From: RYN-230 sp963782185
GTDB taxonomy: Bacteria > Actinomycetota > Actinomycetes > Streptosporangiales > Streptosporangiaceae
Length of the DNA: 64,000 bases
Direction: 5' to 3'
Assembly: GCA_963782185.1 (NCBI GenBank)
Contig: CAWAJB010000019.1
Coordinates: 310,001-374,000, forward strand
In this document: positions 16,935-25,314 of the stretch, piece after piece
How the letters are laid out: each line of letters starts with the position of its first letter
How positions within the stretch are numbered: the first letter of the stretch is position 1
The notes under the pieces: generated by a model
The model's input: only the letters and a program-made list of their open reading frames with translations
Database searches by the model: none
Told to the model about the DNA's origin: nothing
Program-made: the position numbers and the translations under genes

Positions 16935-17267
16935 TCATCCTTGTTTCACGAACGCCCGGATGGCCTCCGCCACCAGCCGGACCGTGATCACGGCCAGCAG
17001 CAGGCCCCAGATCCGGGTGAGCAACGCCATGCCGTTGCGCGCACGACACCCTTGACCAGACCGCAGAACCGCATGGCAAGCCCGAGCGCTGCGATCACGG
17101 CGGACCGGGCGAGCCAGAACCCGGCCATCCGTGCCCCATTATGGATCCGCCGGACGACAGCATGCTCGCAACGATCGCGGCCGGGCCCGCCAGCGGCGGG
17201 GTGCCCGCCACGCGAGCCGCTGCCGCTCGCGCGGATCCCGGCCGCGGGTCGGCGCGATGAACGGCAT
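16935..17267 (-). pseudogene. MarC-family membrane protein remnant
   Basis: The minus strand encodes pieces of a MarC-family (UPF0056) protein in different frames. One piece starts at about 17267 with MPFIAPTRGRDPRERQRLAW. A middle piece reads VAGTPPLAGPAAIVASML, matching the family's TPLLAGPGAI segment. The C-terminal helix reads RNGMALLTRIWGLLLAV and ends IRAFVKQG with a TGA at 16935. About half of the family length is missing and the frames do not join, so the gene is decayed. This remnant fills the 370-bp gap between the MBL and PHP genes. Confidence 0.65.
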
Positions 17268-17289
17268 CGACGTCAATGCCCGCGGTACT

Positions 17290-18138
17290 TCATGCACGGC
17301 CGGACCCGGTGCCCCCGCTGGCCCGCGCCGTCAGCTGCTCGAACGCCGCGGGGCTGGTCGTCTCGGCGCCGAGCCGGTGCCCGGTGAGGTCGCCGTGGTC
17401 ATCGCTGCCGCCGGTCGTCACCAGCCCCAGGTCCGCGGCTATTGCCCGGAGCCGGGCCCGTTCCGCCTCGTCGTGATCCGGATGGTCCACCTCCAGGCCG
17501 GCCAGCCCGGCCCCGGCCAGGGCGGCGATGGCCTCATCAGGGATCCGCCAGCCCCGGGAGATGGCTCCCGGGTGGGCCAGCACCACCGCCCCGCCGCTGG
17601 CCCGGACCAGCCCGACCGCCCGGGCCGGGTCCAGCGCGTACCTGCTTACGTAAGCCCGGCCACCGGCCCCGATCCAGTCCGGCCCGAACGCCTCGCGCGG
17701 CGTGGCGATCGCGCCCGCCGCGACCATGGCCCGGGCGACGTGCGGGCGTCCCACGCTCCCCCCGGCTGCGAGGGCCGCCACCTGCGGCCAGGTGATGTCC
17801 ACCCCGAGGTCCCGGAGCCGCTCCACCATGGCCTGGCCGCGGCGGATCCGGTCATCACGGATCGCCTCGCATTCGGCCGCGAGTTCCGGGCTGGCCCCGC
17901 GCGGGAGGTAACTGAGCAGGTGCACGCTGTGGCCGTCCAGCCGCGCCGATAGTTCCATGCCGGTCACCAGGGTCAGGCCCTCCGGCAGAGTCTGCCGGGC
18001 TTCGTCGTGCCCGGCCAGGGTGTCGTGGTCGGTCAGGGCGATCACGTCGACCCCGGCGGCCCGGGCGCGGCGCATCACCTCGGCAGGCGGATCGGTGCCG
18101 TCCGACGCGGTGGAGTGGGAATGAAGGTCGATGCGCAC
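17290..18138 (-). CDS. PHP-domain phosphoesterase (RNase AM/YciV-like)
   Basis: A 282-residue PHP metal-dependent phosphoesterase. The four PHP motifs are visible: RIDLHSHSTASDGT at the start, ALTDHDTLAG, VTGMELSA with HLLSYLP, and the later VLAHPGA and TTGGSDDHG. Family members act on 3',5'-nucleoside bisphosphates or RNA 5' ends. The start is the ATG at 18138. It is transcribed away from the NUDIX gene; the DUF6758 gene lies upstream on the same strand. Confidence 0.88.
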   Translation of the reverse strand: MRIDLHSHSTASDGTDPPAEVMRRARAAGVDVIALTDHDTLAGHDEARQTLPEGLTLVTGMELSARLDGHSVHLLSYLPRGASPELAAECEAIRDDRIRRGQAMVERLRDLGVDITWPQVAALAAGGSVGRPHVARAMVAAGAIATPREAFGPDWIGAGGRAYVSRYALDPARAVGLVRASGGAVVLAHPGAISRGWRIPDEAIAALAGAGLAGLEVDHPDHDEAERARLRAIAADLGLVTTGGSDDHGDLTGHRLGAETTSPAAFEQLTARASGGTGSGRA

Positions 18139-18210
18139 GACGGCTCATCGTACGGTGCGGCGGCCCCCGCCGGGGTGGCTCCGCCCTCGGGGCCCGGCGG
18201 CCTCATCCGG

Positions 18211-18250
18211 GTCCGGGCTGCGTCCTCCGGGTCCGGGCTGCGTCCTCCGG
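18211..18250. repeat. 20-bp tandem repeat, two units
   Basis: GTCCGGGCTGCGTCCTCCGG is repeated exactly at 18211-18230 and 18231-18250, with a partial copy before it. It lies in the 130-bp gap between the PHP gene start and the DUF6758 gene stop. Confidence 0.85.
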
Positions 18251-18267
18251 TGTCCGGCTGGCGTCGC

Positions 18268-18894
18268 TCAGGAAGGCAGCCGCGGCGAGAGCGCGCCGAA
18301 CGGAACGTCCAGTTCCTGCCCGGGATCCCGCAGATCCCGCAGGGACAGGGTCTCCAGCAGGAGAGTGCCGGCCGTGTCCGGCCACAGGATGATCCACAGC
18401 CAGTTGGCCAGCACCTCCCCGGCGAAAACGGCCGCCCCGGGCGATTCCACGCTCCACAGCGGGAACTCGTGGTTGCCGAACTGGACCAGCGCGTGCGGCG
18501 GGCCCGCCGCGAACCCCTCGCCGGGATCCGGGCCGTCCAGGCCGGCCAGGCCCGCCCCGAGGCCCAGTCCCGGCTCCTCGGAGATGATCAGCATCTCCCC
18601 GAGGCCGCCGACCGGATTGGGCCCGGACAGGGCGACCACGCACCCGCGGGTCCCGCTGCGGTCATCACCCGCGCCACTGAACCCGGTGACCAGCCAGCCC
18701 ACTGGTATGGGCCACGGCAGCCACAGCGGCACGGCGGCGGATTTGAGCAGGGCGTGCAGCCCCTCGGCGGACGGGACGTGGGCGAGCCTGAGCGGCTGCA
18801 CCGAACCATGCCGGGCGCAGCGCCAGGCGCTGTGCCAGGCGCTTGGCTCACTGAGTTCGCCCTGGCAGCGTGGGCAGATCGGAGCCTTCGTCAT
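18268..18894 (-). CDS. DUF6758-like conserved actinobacterial protein
   Basis: A 208-residue protein that begins with a zinc-ribbon-like segment (ICPRCQGEL, then WRCARHG). The rest resembles the DUF6758 family of actinobacteria: PLWLPWPIPVGWLVTGF, GPNPVGGLGEMLIISEEPG and WLWIILWPDTAGTLLLE. It is soluble or peripheral and its function is unknown. It is divergent from the NUDIX gene and upstream of the PHP gene on the same strand. Confidence 0.75.
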   Translation of the reverse strand: MTKAPICPRCQGELSEPSAWHSAWRCARHGSVQPLRLAHVPSAEGLHALLKSAAVPLWLPWPIPVGWLVTGFSGAGDDRSGTRGCVVALSGPNPVGGLGEMLIISEEPGLGLGAGLAGLDGPDPGEGFAAGPPHALVQFGNHEFPLWSVESPGAAVFAGEVLANWLWIILWPDTAGTLLLETLSLRDLRDPGQELDVPFGALSPRLPS

Positions 18895-18974
18895 GTGTAC
18901 TGACGTTGATCTCCAGGCGCGCCCACGTCAAGCACCGGGCGTCCCCAATCATCGTGGCCCAACGGCTGCAGTAG

Positions 18975-19003
18975 TTGAGTCCCCCGCCCTTGCCGGTGAT
19001 ACT
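18975..19003 (+). promoter_or_regulatory. Promoter for the leaderless NUDIX gene
   Basis: TTGAGT (18975-18980) and GATACT (18998-19003) are separated by exactly 17 bp. The -10 element ends 6 nt before the GTG of the NUDIX gene, so transcription would start at the start codon. Confidence 0.6.
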
Positions 19004-19009
19004 GGCCGC

Positions 19010-19411
19010 GTGCCAGCGGCCCGGGTTCCCTGCGTGGGAGCGATCATCAAGGACGAATCCGGCCGGCTCCTGCTGATCCAGCGGGGACATGAGCCTCAGG
19101 CGGGCCGGTGGTCGCTGCCGGGCGGCCGCATCGAGCCGGGGGAAAGCGACGAGCAGGCTGTGGTCCGGGAGATCCGGGAGGAGACCGGGCTCCGGGTGAC
19201 CTGCGGCGCGCTCGTCGGCTCGGTGGAGCGGCCGGGCCTGCAGGGCGCGGTGATCGACATCCGTGACTACATGGCCACGGTAACCGGGGGCACGCTCGCC
19301 GCGGGGGACGACGCCGCCGACGCGCGCTGGGTGAGTCCGGCCGACCTGGCGGCCCTCCCGCTGACCAGCGGCCTGGCCGAGACGCTCATGGCCTGGGGAG
19401 TGCTCGGCTGA
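19010..19411 (+). CDS. NUDIX hydrolase
   Basis: A 133-residue NUDIX pyrophosphohydrolase. The NUDIX box is complete: G-x5-E-x7-REVREETG-type, here GGRIEPGESDEQAVVREIREE in two parts (GGRIEPGESDEQAV and VREIREETG). It resembles ADP-ribose or nucleotide-sanitising members. The GTG at 19010 has no ribosome site but sits 6 nt after a good -10, so I infer a leaderless mRNA. Longer in-frame extensions upstream are not protein-like. Confidence 0.88.
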   Translation: MPAARVPCVGAIIKDESGRLLLIQRGHEPQAGRWSLPGGRIEPGESDEQAVVREIREETGLRVTCGALVGSVERPGLQGAVIDIRDYMATVTGGTLAAGDDAADARWVSPADLAALPLTSGLAETLMAWGVLG

Positions 19412-19507
19412 GGTCCAGTGCCAGGCCCGGCGGGGCCGGTTCCGGCCGGGCCGGTGGGGCGGCGCCGCTGGGTCACAGCGCCCCGGTCCTCGTGGCACGC
19501 TAGCTGC

Positions 19508-20062
19508 GTGAGCGATATCCAGCCGGAGGCCGGGCCGGCCCAGCCGACCGCCAGCCGGACCCAACCGGAGGCCGGGCCGGGCGCCAGCCGGATCCAGCCG
19601 GATGCCAGCCGGCTCGCCCTGATCGCGGAGGCTACCAAGCGGGCCGGCCTCATCTGGATCACGGTCCCAGGCCGCGGCAGCGGGGGCGGAGGCGGGGCCG
19701 GCGCGGGCACGGCTGGCCCGGACCGGCCGCGGGCGGCGTGGCACGTGTGGCGCGACGCCGCGTACGTGCTGACCGGCCCGGGCGAGCAGGACATCCCCGG
19801 GCTCGGCGACACCAGCCGGGTCAACGTCGCCGTGGCCAGCAAGGACACGGGCGGCCTGCTGGTGTGCTGGACGGCCCAGGTGAGCCGGGTCGAGCCCGGT
19901 TCCGCGGAGTGGCCGGGGGTCATCGGCGCGCTGCTGGCCGCCCGGCTTAACGAGCCAGCGAGCCCCGGGGAGCCCTCCGCGGTGCAGCGCTGGGCGCGGA
20001 CCGGGGCCGTATACCGGCTCAGCCCGGCCGCCCCGTTCGACGCTGAGTGCGACGATCCGTAG
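19508..20062 (+). CDS. Conserved hypothetical protein, possibly flavin-split-barrel-like
   Basis: A 184-residue protein. Its N-terminus has a diverged repeat (QPEAGPAQPTASRTQ, QPEAGPGASRIQ). The conserved-looking core is AGLIWITVPGRG, AAWHVWRDAAYVLTGPGEQ and VNVAVASKDTGGLLVCWTA. That pattern faintly recalls pyridoxamine-phosphate-oxidase-like barrels, but I do not recognise the family. A glycine-rich insertion sits around residues 58-70. The GTG start is the first suitable one. It lies about 100 bp after the NUDIX gene in the same direction. Confidence 0.55.
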   Translation: MSDIQPEAGPAQPTASRTQPEAGPGASRIQPDASRLALIAEATKRAGLIWITVPGRGSGGGGGAGAGTAGPDRPRAAWHVWRDAAYVLTGPGEQDIPGLGDTSRVNVAVASKDTGGLLVCWTAQVSRVEPGSAEWPGVIGALLAARLNEPASPGEPSAVQRWARTGAVYRLSPAAPFDAECDDP

Positions 20063-20268
20063 CATGAAGCCACGGATTAAGCCTTGTCCCGCTGCAGATC
20101 CGCCGCCTGACCTGCTCTCGCAGTAGCCAGACGTGGGAGCCATGGCCCGTCATGACACGCCTCCGGACGCCCGGGAAGGTCGCGTTCATGACCGTCGCGG
20201 CGGCGAACCGATGGTAACCATGCTGGGGTCACCCTCCGTGCGATCCCGGTCACGATCCACTGGATGAC

Positions 20269-20730
20269 CTATGCGAAGGGTTCAGTGGTCAAACGCCACG
20301 AGTGAGCGTTTGACGGGCTGGCCGGTGCGCGAATACGGGTACTGCGCCACTCGCGGGACCGGCCGCATTCCACGGGAGTGGAATCGACAATCCAGACGTC
20401 ATCGGTCCACAGGCTGGTATCGGCCGCGAGCATCCGGATCAGCGTGGTGATCAGCCCCGCGGCGGCGCGCAGCCGCCGGTTATAGCCGGGCTGGCCCGGC
20501 AGGTAACGGAACAGGTGCCCCAGGTGGGCGCGGGCGTGCCGGATCCACCGCGACTCAGAGGTGTAACCCAGCAGGGCCTGCATGACAGCGAAGGTGACCA
20601 GCTCGGCATCGGCCAGCTGAGGCTGCAGGCCGGACTGCGGCCGCCAGGGGGCCAGGTCGGGGAACTGCTTCAGCAGGTCATCGGTTTTCACATAGAGTGC
20701 GGTCGCGAGGGTGTCAATGTCATTCGTCAC
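20269..20730 (-). pseudogene. IS982-family transposase, N-terminal fragment
   Basis: The 153-residue frame matches the N-terminal part of IS982-family DDE transposases: LADAELVTFAVMQALLGY, RWIRHARAHLGHLFRYLPGQ, and TDDVWIVDSTPVECGRS containing the first catalytic Asp. The similarity stops right after VECGRS, and the remaining catalytic residues are missing. No terminal inverted repeats could be fixed. It is an IS relic next to a second, unrelated relic. Confidence 0.75.
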
Positions 20731-20788
20731 GCAATGATCATGGACGCCCTCGCTTCATGTCCGCAGCTCATCCCTACGCATAGGTCAT

Positions 20789-21246
20789 CTAGAGGCCGCC
20801 GTCGCGCCCAGCCCAGGCGCCCGGTAATGCCGTCCAGCACGGACTGGGAGCTTGCAACCTCAGCTGCGTAAAGATTCCTGCCGGCCCGATCCCGGTCTGC
20901 ACCTTCTTGCTGATCGTGCCATTCCGCGAATTGCCGAAATTATGGCCGGATGGGTCATGCCGGGCATAGCCTGGGTGCCCGGTCAGCTCAGCCTCCAGCG
21001 CCTCCTTCAGCACCGCCTTGACCAGCTCACCCAGCATGCCGCCTGCACCCGCCAGCCGCAGCCCCCGCGGCCTCGTACCGCGACCGCTCCAGCAGCCGGT
21101 CATCGATCAGCTCCCGCAACGGCGCCAGCCGCTGCGCGGCTGAGGGAATTTTCCCCGCCGTAATGAGGGGTCTCCCCCAAAAGCCCATCCGCTTCCGAGG
21201 CATGGATTAGCCTGGCCGAATCCGCCTCTTGGCGTGTAATGGACAT
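20789..21246 (-). pseudogene. IS256-family transposase, broken N-terminal fragment
   Basis: Pieces of the N-terminal domain of an IS256 (mutator-type) transposase lie in several frames. The best is GMLGELVKAVLKEALEAELT followed by GHPGYARHDPSG and NSRNGTISKKVQTGIGP. An upstream piece starts at an ATG at 21246 (MSITRQEADSARLIHASEA). Frameshifts separate the pieces and the DDE domain is absent. The element is dead. Confidence 0.7.
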
Positions 21247-21458
21247 GATCGTTGCCCTCCCCCGTAACAGTGATCATTCTCGCTGGCCACTCAGTTCCCT
21301 TTAATCACTCCTTACACACCTGGAGAGGTACCCCACGGGCTGGACATTTGCCCTGCCTACCTTCAGTCTGTAACGGGGTTGCCGGTTGGTCGGCTTGATC
21401 ATCTTTCGAGCGTTGACCGGGGCGTCTGGGGATCCGCCTAGGGGATAGTCGGGCCCTA

Positions 21459-22091
21459 GTGTTCGGCGGCCGGCATGAACGGGCGGGGGCGTTGGGGTTG
21501 TTGGGCGGACGTACGGTCGGGCGCGCTATCCGAGTACGCGAGCCTATGGCGGGGCCTGCGGTCCCGGATCTGGTCGCGGCTGACGGGGATGCCGCCGACG
21601 CTGTGACTGAGCTTTACGCAGCGAATTATCGATCGCTGGTGCGGCTCGCGGTATTGCTGGTACATGACGTGGGTACCGCTGAGGAGGTAGTGCAGGAGTC
21701 CTTCATCGCGATGCACCGCCGCTGGCGCCTGCTGAGGAACAGCGAGAAGGCACTGTCCTATCTGCGGAGCTCGGTGATGAATGGGTCTCGCTCCGTCCTG
21801 CGGCATCGCCAGATCGTGGACCGGAACGCTCCCAAGCCGGCGCCGGATATGCCCAGTGCAGAGGAGGGAGCGGTTGACCTGCTCGAGCGGTCCGCAATGG
21901 TCGCCGCGCTGCGCACGCTTTCGCCGCGGCAGCGCGAGGTGCTTGTGCTGAGGTACTACGAGGACCTGTCAGAGACTCAGATTGCCCAGACACTGGGTAT
22001 CAGCCCGGGCGCCGTCAAAAGCCACACCGCCCGGGCCATGTCATCGCTGCGCCGTCTGCTGGAGACCAGAAGTGACCCAGCGCGATCGTGA
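21459..22091 (+). CDS. ECF sigma factor, SigE-group actinobacterial type
   Basis: A 210-residue extracytoplasmic-function sigma factor. Region 2 is LYAANYRSLVRLAVLL with EEVVQESFIAMHRRWRLL. Region 4 is LRTLSPRQREVLVLRYYEDL with the helix-turn-helix SETQIAQTLGISPGAVKSH. ATG 21546 is an alternative start that would drop 29 weakly conserved residues. Its last 20 bp overlap the next gene, a Ser/Pro-rich membrane protein that probably acts as its regulator or sensor. Confidence 0.88.
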   Translation: MFGGRHERAGALGLLGGRTVGRAIRVREPMAGPAVPDLVAADGDAADAVTELYAANYRSLVRLAVLLVHDVGTAEEVVQESFIAMHRRWRLLRNSEKALSYLRSSVMNGSRSVLRHRQIVDRNAPKPAPDMPSAEEGAVDLLERSAMVAALRTLSPRQREVLVLRYYEDLSETQIAQTLGISPGAVKSHTARAMSSLRRLLETRSDPARS

Positions 22092-23523
22092 CCTTGAGGA
22101 GATGCTGCGCCGCGCGTTGCGGGCAGCCACCGACTCCGTAGAGCCCGCTGACGATGGCCTGCAGCGGATCCGCGCCGGGCTGACCACGCCGCGTCCGCTG
22201 CTCGTCGCCTGGATGATGGCCGGGTACTCCGCCGGGGCCAGTCGTGTGCGGAGCGGGCTGCTAGCTACGTCCATGCGGCTGCAGGTGGTGCGCGGCGCGG
22301 TGAGCCAGCACTTGCGGGTAGCGGGGCCCGGCAGGCTGCGTGAGCGGTGGCACCCAGCGTGGCTGCGCCCTGGCGCGGTGCTGGCTATTGCCGTTTTCCT
22401 TATAGCAGCAGGTGTTCTGGCACTGACTCCGGTGCCACAGCTGGCGATTTCGCAAACAGCCGGACTCATCCGGTCTCTCGTAAGCGACAGGCACCAAAGC
22501 CCCACCGGAGGTCCAGGCGGCGCAGGCGGGTCCGGGGCGAGCGGCCACGGCGCGGGTCAACCGCACCCGGCAGCCGCCAGCTGCACGGCGCCGCCGACGA
22601 CCCGCACCCATCGCGCGACCGCCGCAGCTGACTGCCGAAGCTCAGCGGCCAGCGCGGGCCCGGCGGTCTGCCAGAGCCCCACCACCAGCCCCATCGCCAC
22701 CGCCAGCCCCATCGCCAGCCCCATCGCCACCGCCAGCCCCATCGCCACCGCCGGCCCCATCGCCACCGCCACCACCACCGCCGGCCCCATCGCCACCACC
22801 AGCCCCACCACCACCAGCCCAACCCCCGTCACCAGCCCAACCGCCTCTACCAGCCCCACCAGTTGCGCGAGCACCGACGGCCGCCCTGCGAGTCCTGCCA
22901 CCAGCCCGAGCCCGAGCCCGAGTACCAGCCCAAGCCCAAGCCCAAGCCCCCCCAGCCCGGGCCCCAGCTCCAGCAGCGCCAGCCCCAGCAGCCCGAACCC
23001 CAGCTCCAGCAGCGCCAGCCCCAGCAGCCCGAACCCCAGCTCCAGCTCCAGCTCCAGCTCCAGCAGCCCCAGCTCCAGCCCCAGCCCCAGTAGCCCCAGC
23101 AGCGATAGCCCCAGCCCCAGCCCCAGCCTGACCGGCAGCCAGAGCCCGGCCGCCAGCCTTTCCCGATGGAGTGATCACGTGGACGGCCAGGCACCCGGGA
23201 TGGGAATCAGGCTTTGCGGCCGGCACAGCAGATCGCATCGATCTCCTGCGGTTTCCTACGAGTGTTCTGGCCGTCGGGGCCGCCACCTGGCGGTAATGAC
23301 GACACCGGGGGAACCGCCCATCCCGTGCCTGCTCCAGCCCTCCAGACCGAAGTTTATGCGCTGCGAGCGCGCTGGCCCGCCCCGCAGGGGGCTGGGAGCC
23401 AGATTTGGAAGCCGATTCCGGCGGCTTCGCCCGGAGTCGCGTGAACTAAACGGGAGGCGCGTCAGCGGCCCGGGCCAAGCACGCCTGGACGGTGGTGGCC
23501 ATGCATGGAGAGCCCGGCCGTAG
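22072..23523 (+). CDS. Membrane protein with long Ser/Pro/Thr repeat domain, sigma-factor partner
   Basis: The GTG at 22072 follows GGAG at 7 nt and overlaps the sigma-factor gene by 20 bp. The N-terminal 100 residues (LEEMLRRALRAATDSVEP) are cytoplasmic-looking. One transmembrane helix follows at about 105-127 (PGAVLAIAVFLIAAGVLAL), then an outer region rich in Ser, Pro and Thr built from DNA repeats. This layout fits a putative anti-sigma or wall-spanning sensor. After about 23150 the frame becomes Arg-rich and unconvincing; an alternative frame ends at 23296 (FPTSVLAVGAATWR), so a frameshift near the array end is likely. Confidence 0.6.
   Translation: MTQRDRDLEEMLRRALRAATDSVEPADDGLQRIRAGLTTPRPLLVAWMMAGYSAGASRVRSGLLATSMRLQVVRGAVSQHLRVAGPGRLRERWHPAWLRPGAVLAIAVFLIAAGVLALTPVPQLAISQTAGLIRSLVSDRHQSPTGGPGGAGGSGASGHGAGQPHPAAASCTAPPTTRTHRATAAADCRSSAASAGPAVCQSPTTSPIATASPIASPIATASPIATAGPIATATTTAGPIATTSPTTTSPTPVTSPTASTSPTSCASTDGRPASPATSPSPSPSTSPSPSPSPPSPGPSSSSASPSSPNPSSSSASPSSPNPSSSSSSSSSSPSSSPSPSSPSSDSPSPSPSLTGSQSPAASLSRWSDHVDGQAPGMGIRLCGRHSRSHRSPAVSYECSGRRGRHLAVMTTPGEPPIPCLLQPSRPKFMRCERAGPPRRGLGARFGSRFRRLRPESRELNGRRVSGPGQARLDGGGHAWRARP
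22682..23110 (+). repeat. Tandem repeat array encoding the Ser/Pro-rich domain
   Basis: The left part is built of AGCCCCATCGCCACCGCC-type 18-bp units with shorter variants (about 22682-22800). The right part has two 36-bp units (22962-22997 and 22998-23033, each starting CCCCAGCTCCAGCAGCGCC), then CAGCTC hexamers. The coding strand is almost free of G, an extreme skew compared with neighbouring genes. Confidence 0.9.
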
Positions 23524-23532
23524 CATGAAGGC

Positions 23533-24684
23533 ATGGTCATGCCGCCCACCCTTTCCTCGCCCCCCACCGCCGAGCAGGTCACCCAGGCCCTGGCGGGAGT
23601 TAACGACCCCGAGATCCACCGCCCGATCACCGAGCTCGGGATGGTCAAGAACGTCGCCGTCGACGACCATGGCGTCGTCCGGGTGGACATCTGGCTCACG
23701 GTGTCCGGCTGCCCGCTGCGCGACACCATCATCAGAGAGGTGACCGCGGCGGTCAGCAAGCTGCCGGGCGTGGCCGAGGTCCGGGTTGACCTGGACGTGA
23801 TGAGTGAGCAGCAGCGCCGCGAGCTGCAGGGCCGGCTTCGCGGCGGCCGCCCGGAGAAGGAGATCCCCTTCGCCCAGCCCACGTCGCTGACCAGGGTGTT
23901 CGCTGTTGCCAGCGGTAAGGGCGGAGTCGGCAAGTCCTCGGTGACCGTGAACCTGGCCGTCGCACTGGCCGTGGCCGGGCAGAAAGTGGGCGTCCTCGAC
24001 GCCGACATCTACGGCCACTCCGTGCCGCGGATGCTCGGCGTCACCGGCGCCCCCACCCAGGTCGAGCAGATGATCATGCCGCCGACGGCACACGGCGTGA
24101 AGGTGATCTCCATCGGCATGTTCACCACCGGCAACGCGCCGGTGGTCTGGCGCGGCCCAATGCTGCACCGGGCGGTGCAGCAGTTCCTCGCCGACGTGTA
24201 CTGGGGTGACCTCGACGTGCTGCTGATGGACCTGCCGCCGGGCACCGGCGACGTGGCCATCTCGGTGGCCCAGCTGGTGCCGGGCGCGGAGCTGATCGTG
24301 GTCACCACTCCCCAGCTGGCCTCCTCGGAGGTGGCGGAGCGGGCCGGGGCGATCTCCGTGCAGACTCACCAGCGGATCACGGGCGTGATCGAGAACATGT
24401 CGTCGATGGCCTGCCCGCATTGCGGCGAGCCGACGCCGGTATTCGGCGCGGGTGGCGGCCAGGCGGTGGCCGACGCGCTGACCCGGGTGACGGGGGCGCC
24501 GGTGCCGCTGCTCGGCCAGGTGCCCATCGACGTCCGGCTGCGGGAGGGCGGCGACCGGGGCATTCCACTGGTACTGGCCGACCCGGAGTCCCCCGCCGCT
24601 CAGCAGCTGACCGGGATCGCCAACGGGATGGCGAACCGGTCACGCGGGCTGGCGGGCCGCCGGCTGGGGCTGACCCCCGCCTGA
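23533..24684 (+). CDS. mrp: Mrp/ApbC-family Fe-S cluster carrier ATPase
   Basis: A 383-residue P-loop NTPase that binds and transfers 4Fe-4S clusters. An N-terminal MIP18/DUF59 domain (residues 10-90, NDPEIHRPITELGMV) is followed by the deviant Walker A GKGGVGKS (about 128-135), DLPPGTGDV and the cluster-binding CxxC in MACPHCGE (near residue 293). The ATG at 23533 is preceded by a short spacer. It is convergent with tatB, as in the mycobacterial sigE region. Confidence 0.93.
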   Translation: MVMPPTLSSPPTAEQVTQALAGVNDPEIHRPITELGMVKNVAVDDHGVVRVDIWLTVSGCPLRDTIIREVTAAVSKLPGVAEVRVDLDVMSEQQRRELQGRLRGGRPEKEIPFAQPTSLTRVFAVASGKGGVGKSSVTVNLAVALAVAGQKVGVLDADIYGHSVPRMLGVTGAPTQVEQMIMPPTAHGVKVISIGMFTTGNAPVVWRGPMLHRAVQQFLADVYWGDLDVLLMDLPPGTGDVAISVAQLVPGAELIVVTTPQLASSEVAERAGAISVQTHQRITGVIENMSSMACPHCGEPTPVFGAGGGQAVADALTRVTGAPVPLLGQVPIDVRLREGGDRGIPLVLADPESPAAQQLTGIANGMANRSRGLAGRRLGLTPA

Positions 24685-24764
24685 GTTCAGCAGTCCTCAC
24701 CACCGGCGCGGCGCGCGAGCACACACGGGCCGGCGGGCTCGCGAGGAGAATGGGGGCGGGCGGG

Positions 24765-25133
24765 TCAGGTGGCCTCGGAGTCGAAGGGCGGGGTTTCGTC
24801 GTGGGCCAGGGTGACGGTGGCCGTCTGGCTGGCCAGGTACTCACCCTCGGATTCCGCCGTCCCGGGGCTGGCACCGTCGTAGTCGCTGTCCAGCCCGTCG
24901 AACAGGTGCTTGCGGACGAAGTTACCCGGGTGCAGGTCCCGCACGTCGAAATCGGAGAACTCAGGCCCCAGGCCCTCACGCAGATCCCTGGTCGCCCCGT
25001 CAGCCATCCGGCGCAGCTCACGCAGGGTGCGGCCGGCCTGGGAGGCCATCTTCGGCAGCTGATCCGGCCCGAAGACCACCAGCGCGATCACGGCGAGGAC
25101 GAGGATCTTGCCGATGGACAGGTCGAAGAACAC
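24765..25133 (-). CDS. tatB: Sec-independent translocase subunit TatB
   Basis: A 122-residue twin-arginine translocation protein. It has one N-terminal transmembrane helix (IGKILVLAVIALVVFGPDQL), the FGPxxLP hinge, then an amphipathic helix (RTLRELRRMADGATRDL) and an acidic tail. GTG 25133 is chosen because GGAGAG lies 6 nt upstream. It is downstream of rseA and the RseB-like gene, in the same order as the M. tuberculosis sigE locus. Confidence 0.92.
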   Translation of the reverse strand: MFFDLSIGKILVLAVIALVVFGPDQLPKMASQAGRTLRELRRMADGATRDLREGLGPEFSDFDVRDLHPGNFVRKHLFDGLDSDYDGASPGTAESEGEYLASQTATVTLAHDETPPFDSEAT

Positions 25134-25314
25134 GTCAACTCTCCAGGCAGGGCGCGACCGCAGCAGCACTCACGGTCTTTCCCTCACTGTAGACCGTCAT
25201 CTGCCGTAACGCCTCCTCTGGAGCATGCGACTGCGCCTGGATGCCGGGACCACATCCCGGGCCCGGCCTGCTCTGGCGCCCGGCCGGCTCGGCGCCCGCT
25301 CGCCCACGGCTGTC

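Noticed and set aside
20269..23523. Integrated plasmid or prophage
   Set aside because: No integrase, phage structural gene, att-like repeat or tRNA target is visible; only IS relics are present.
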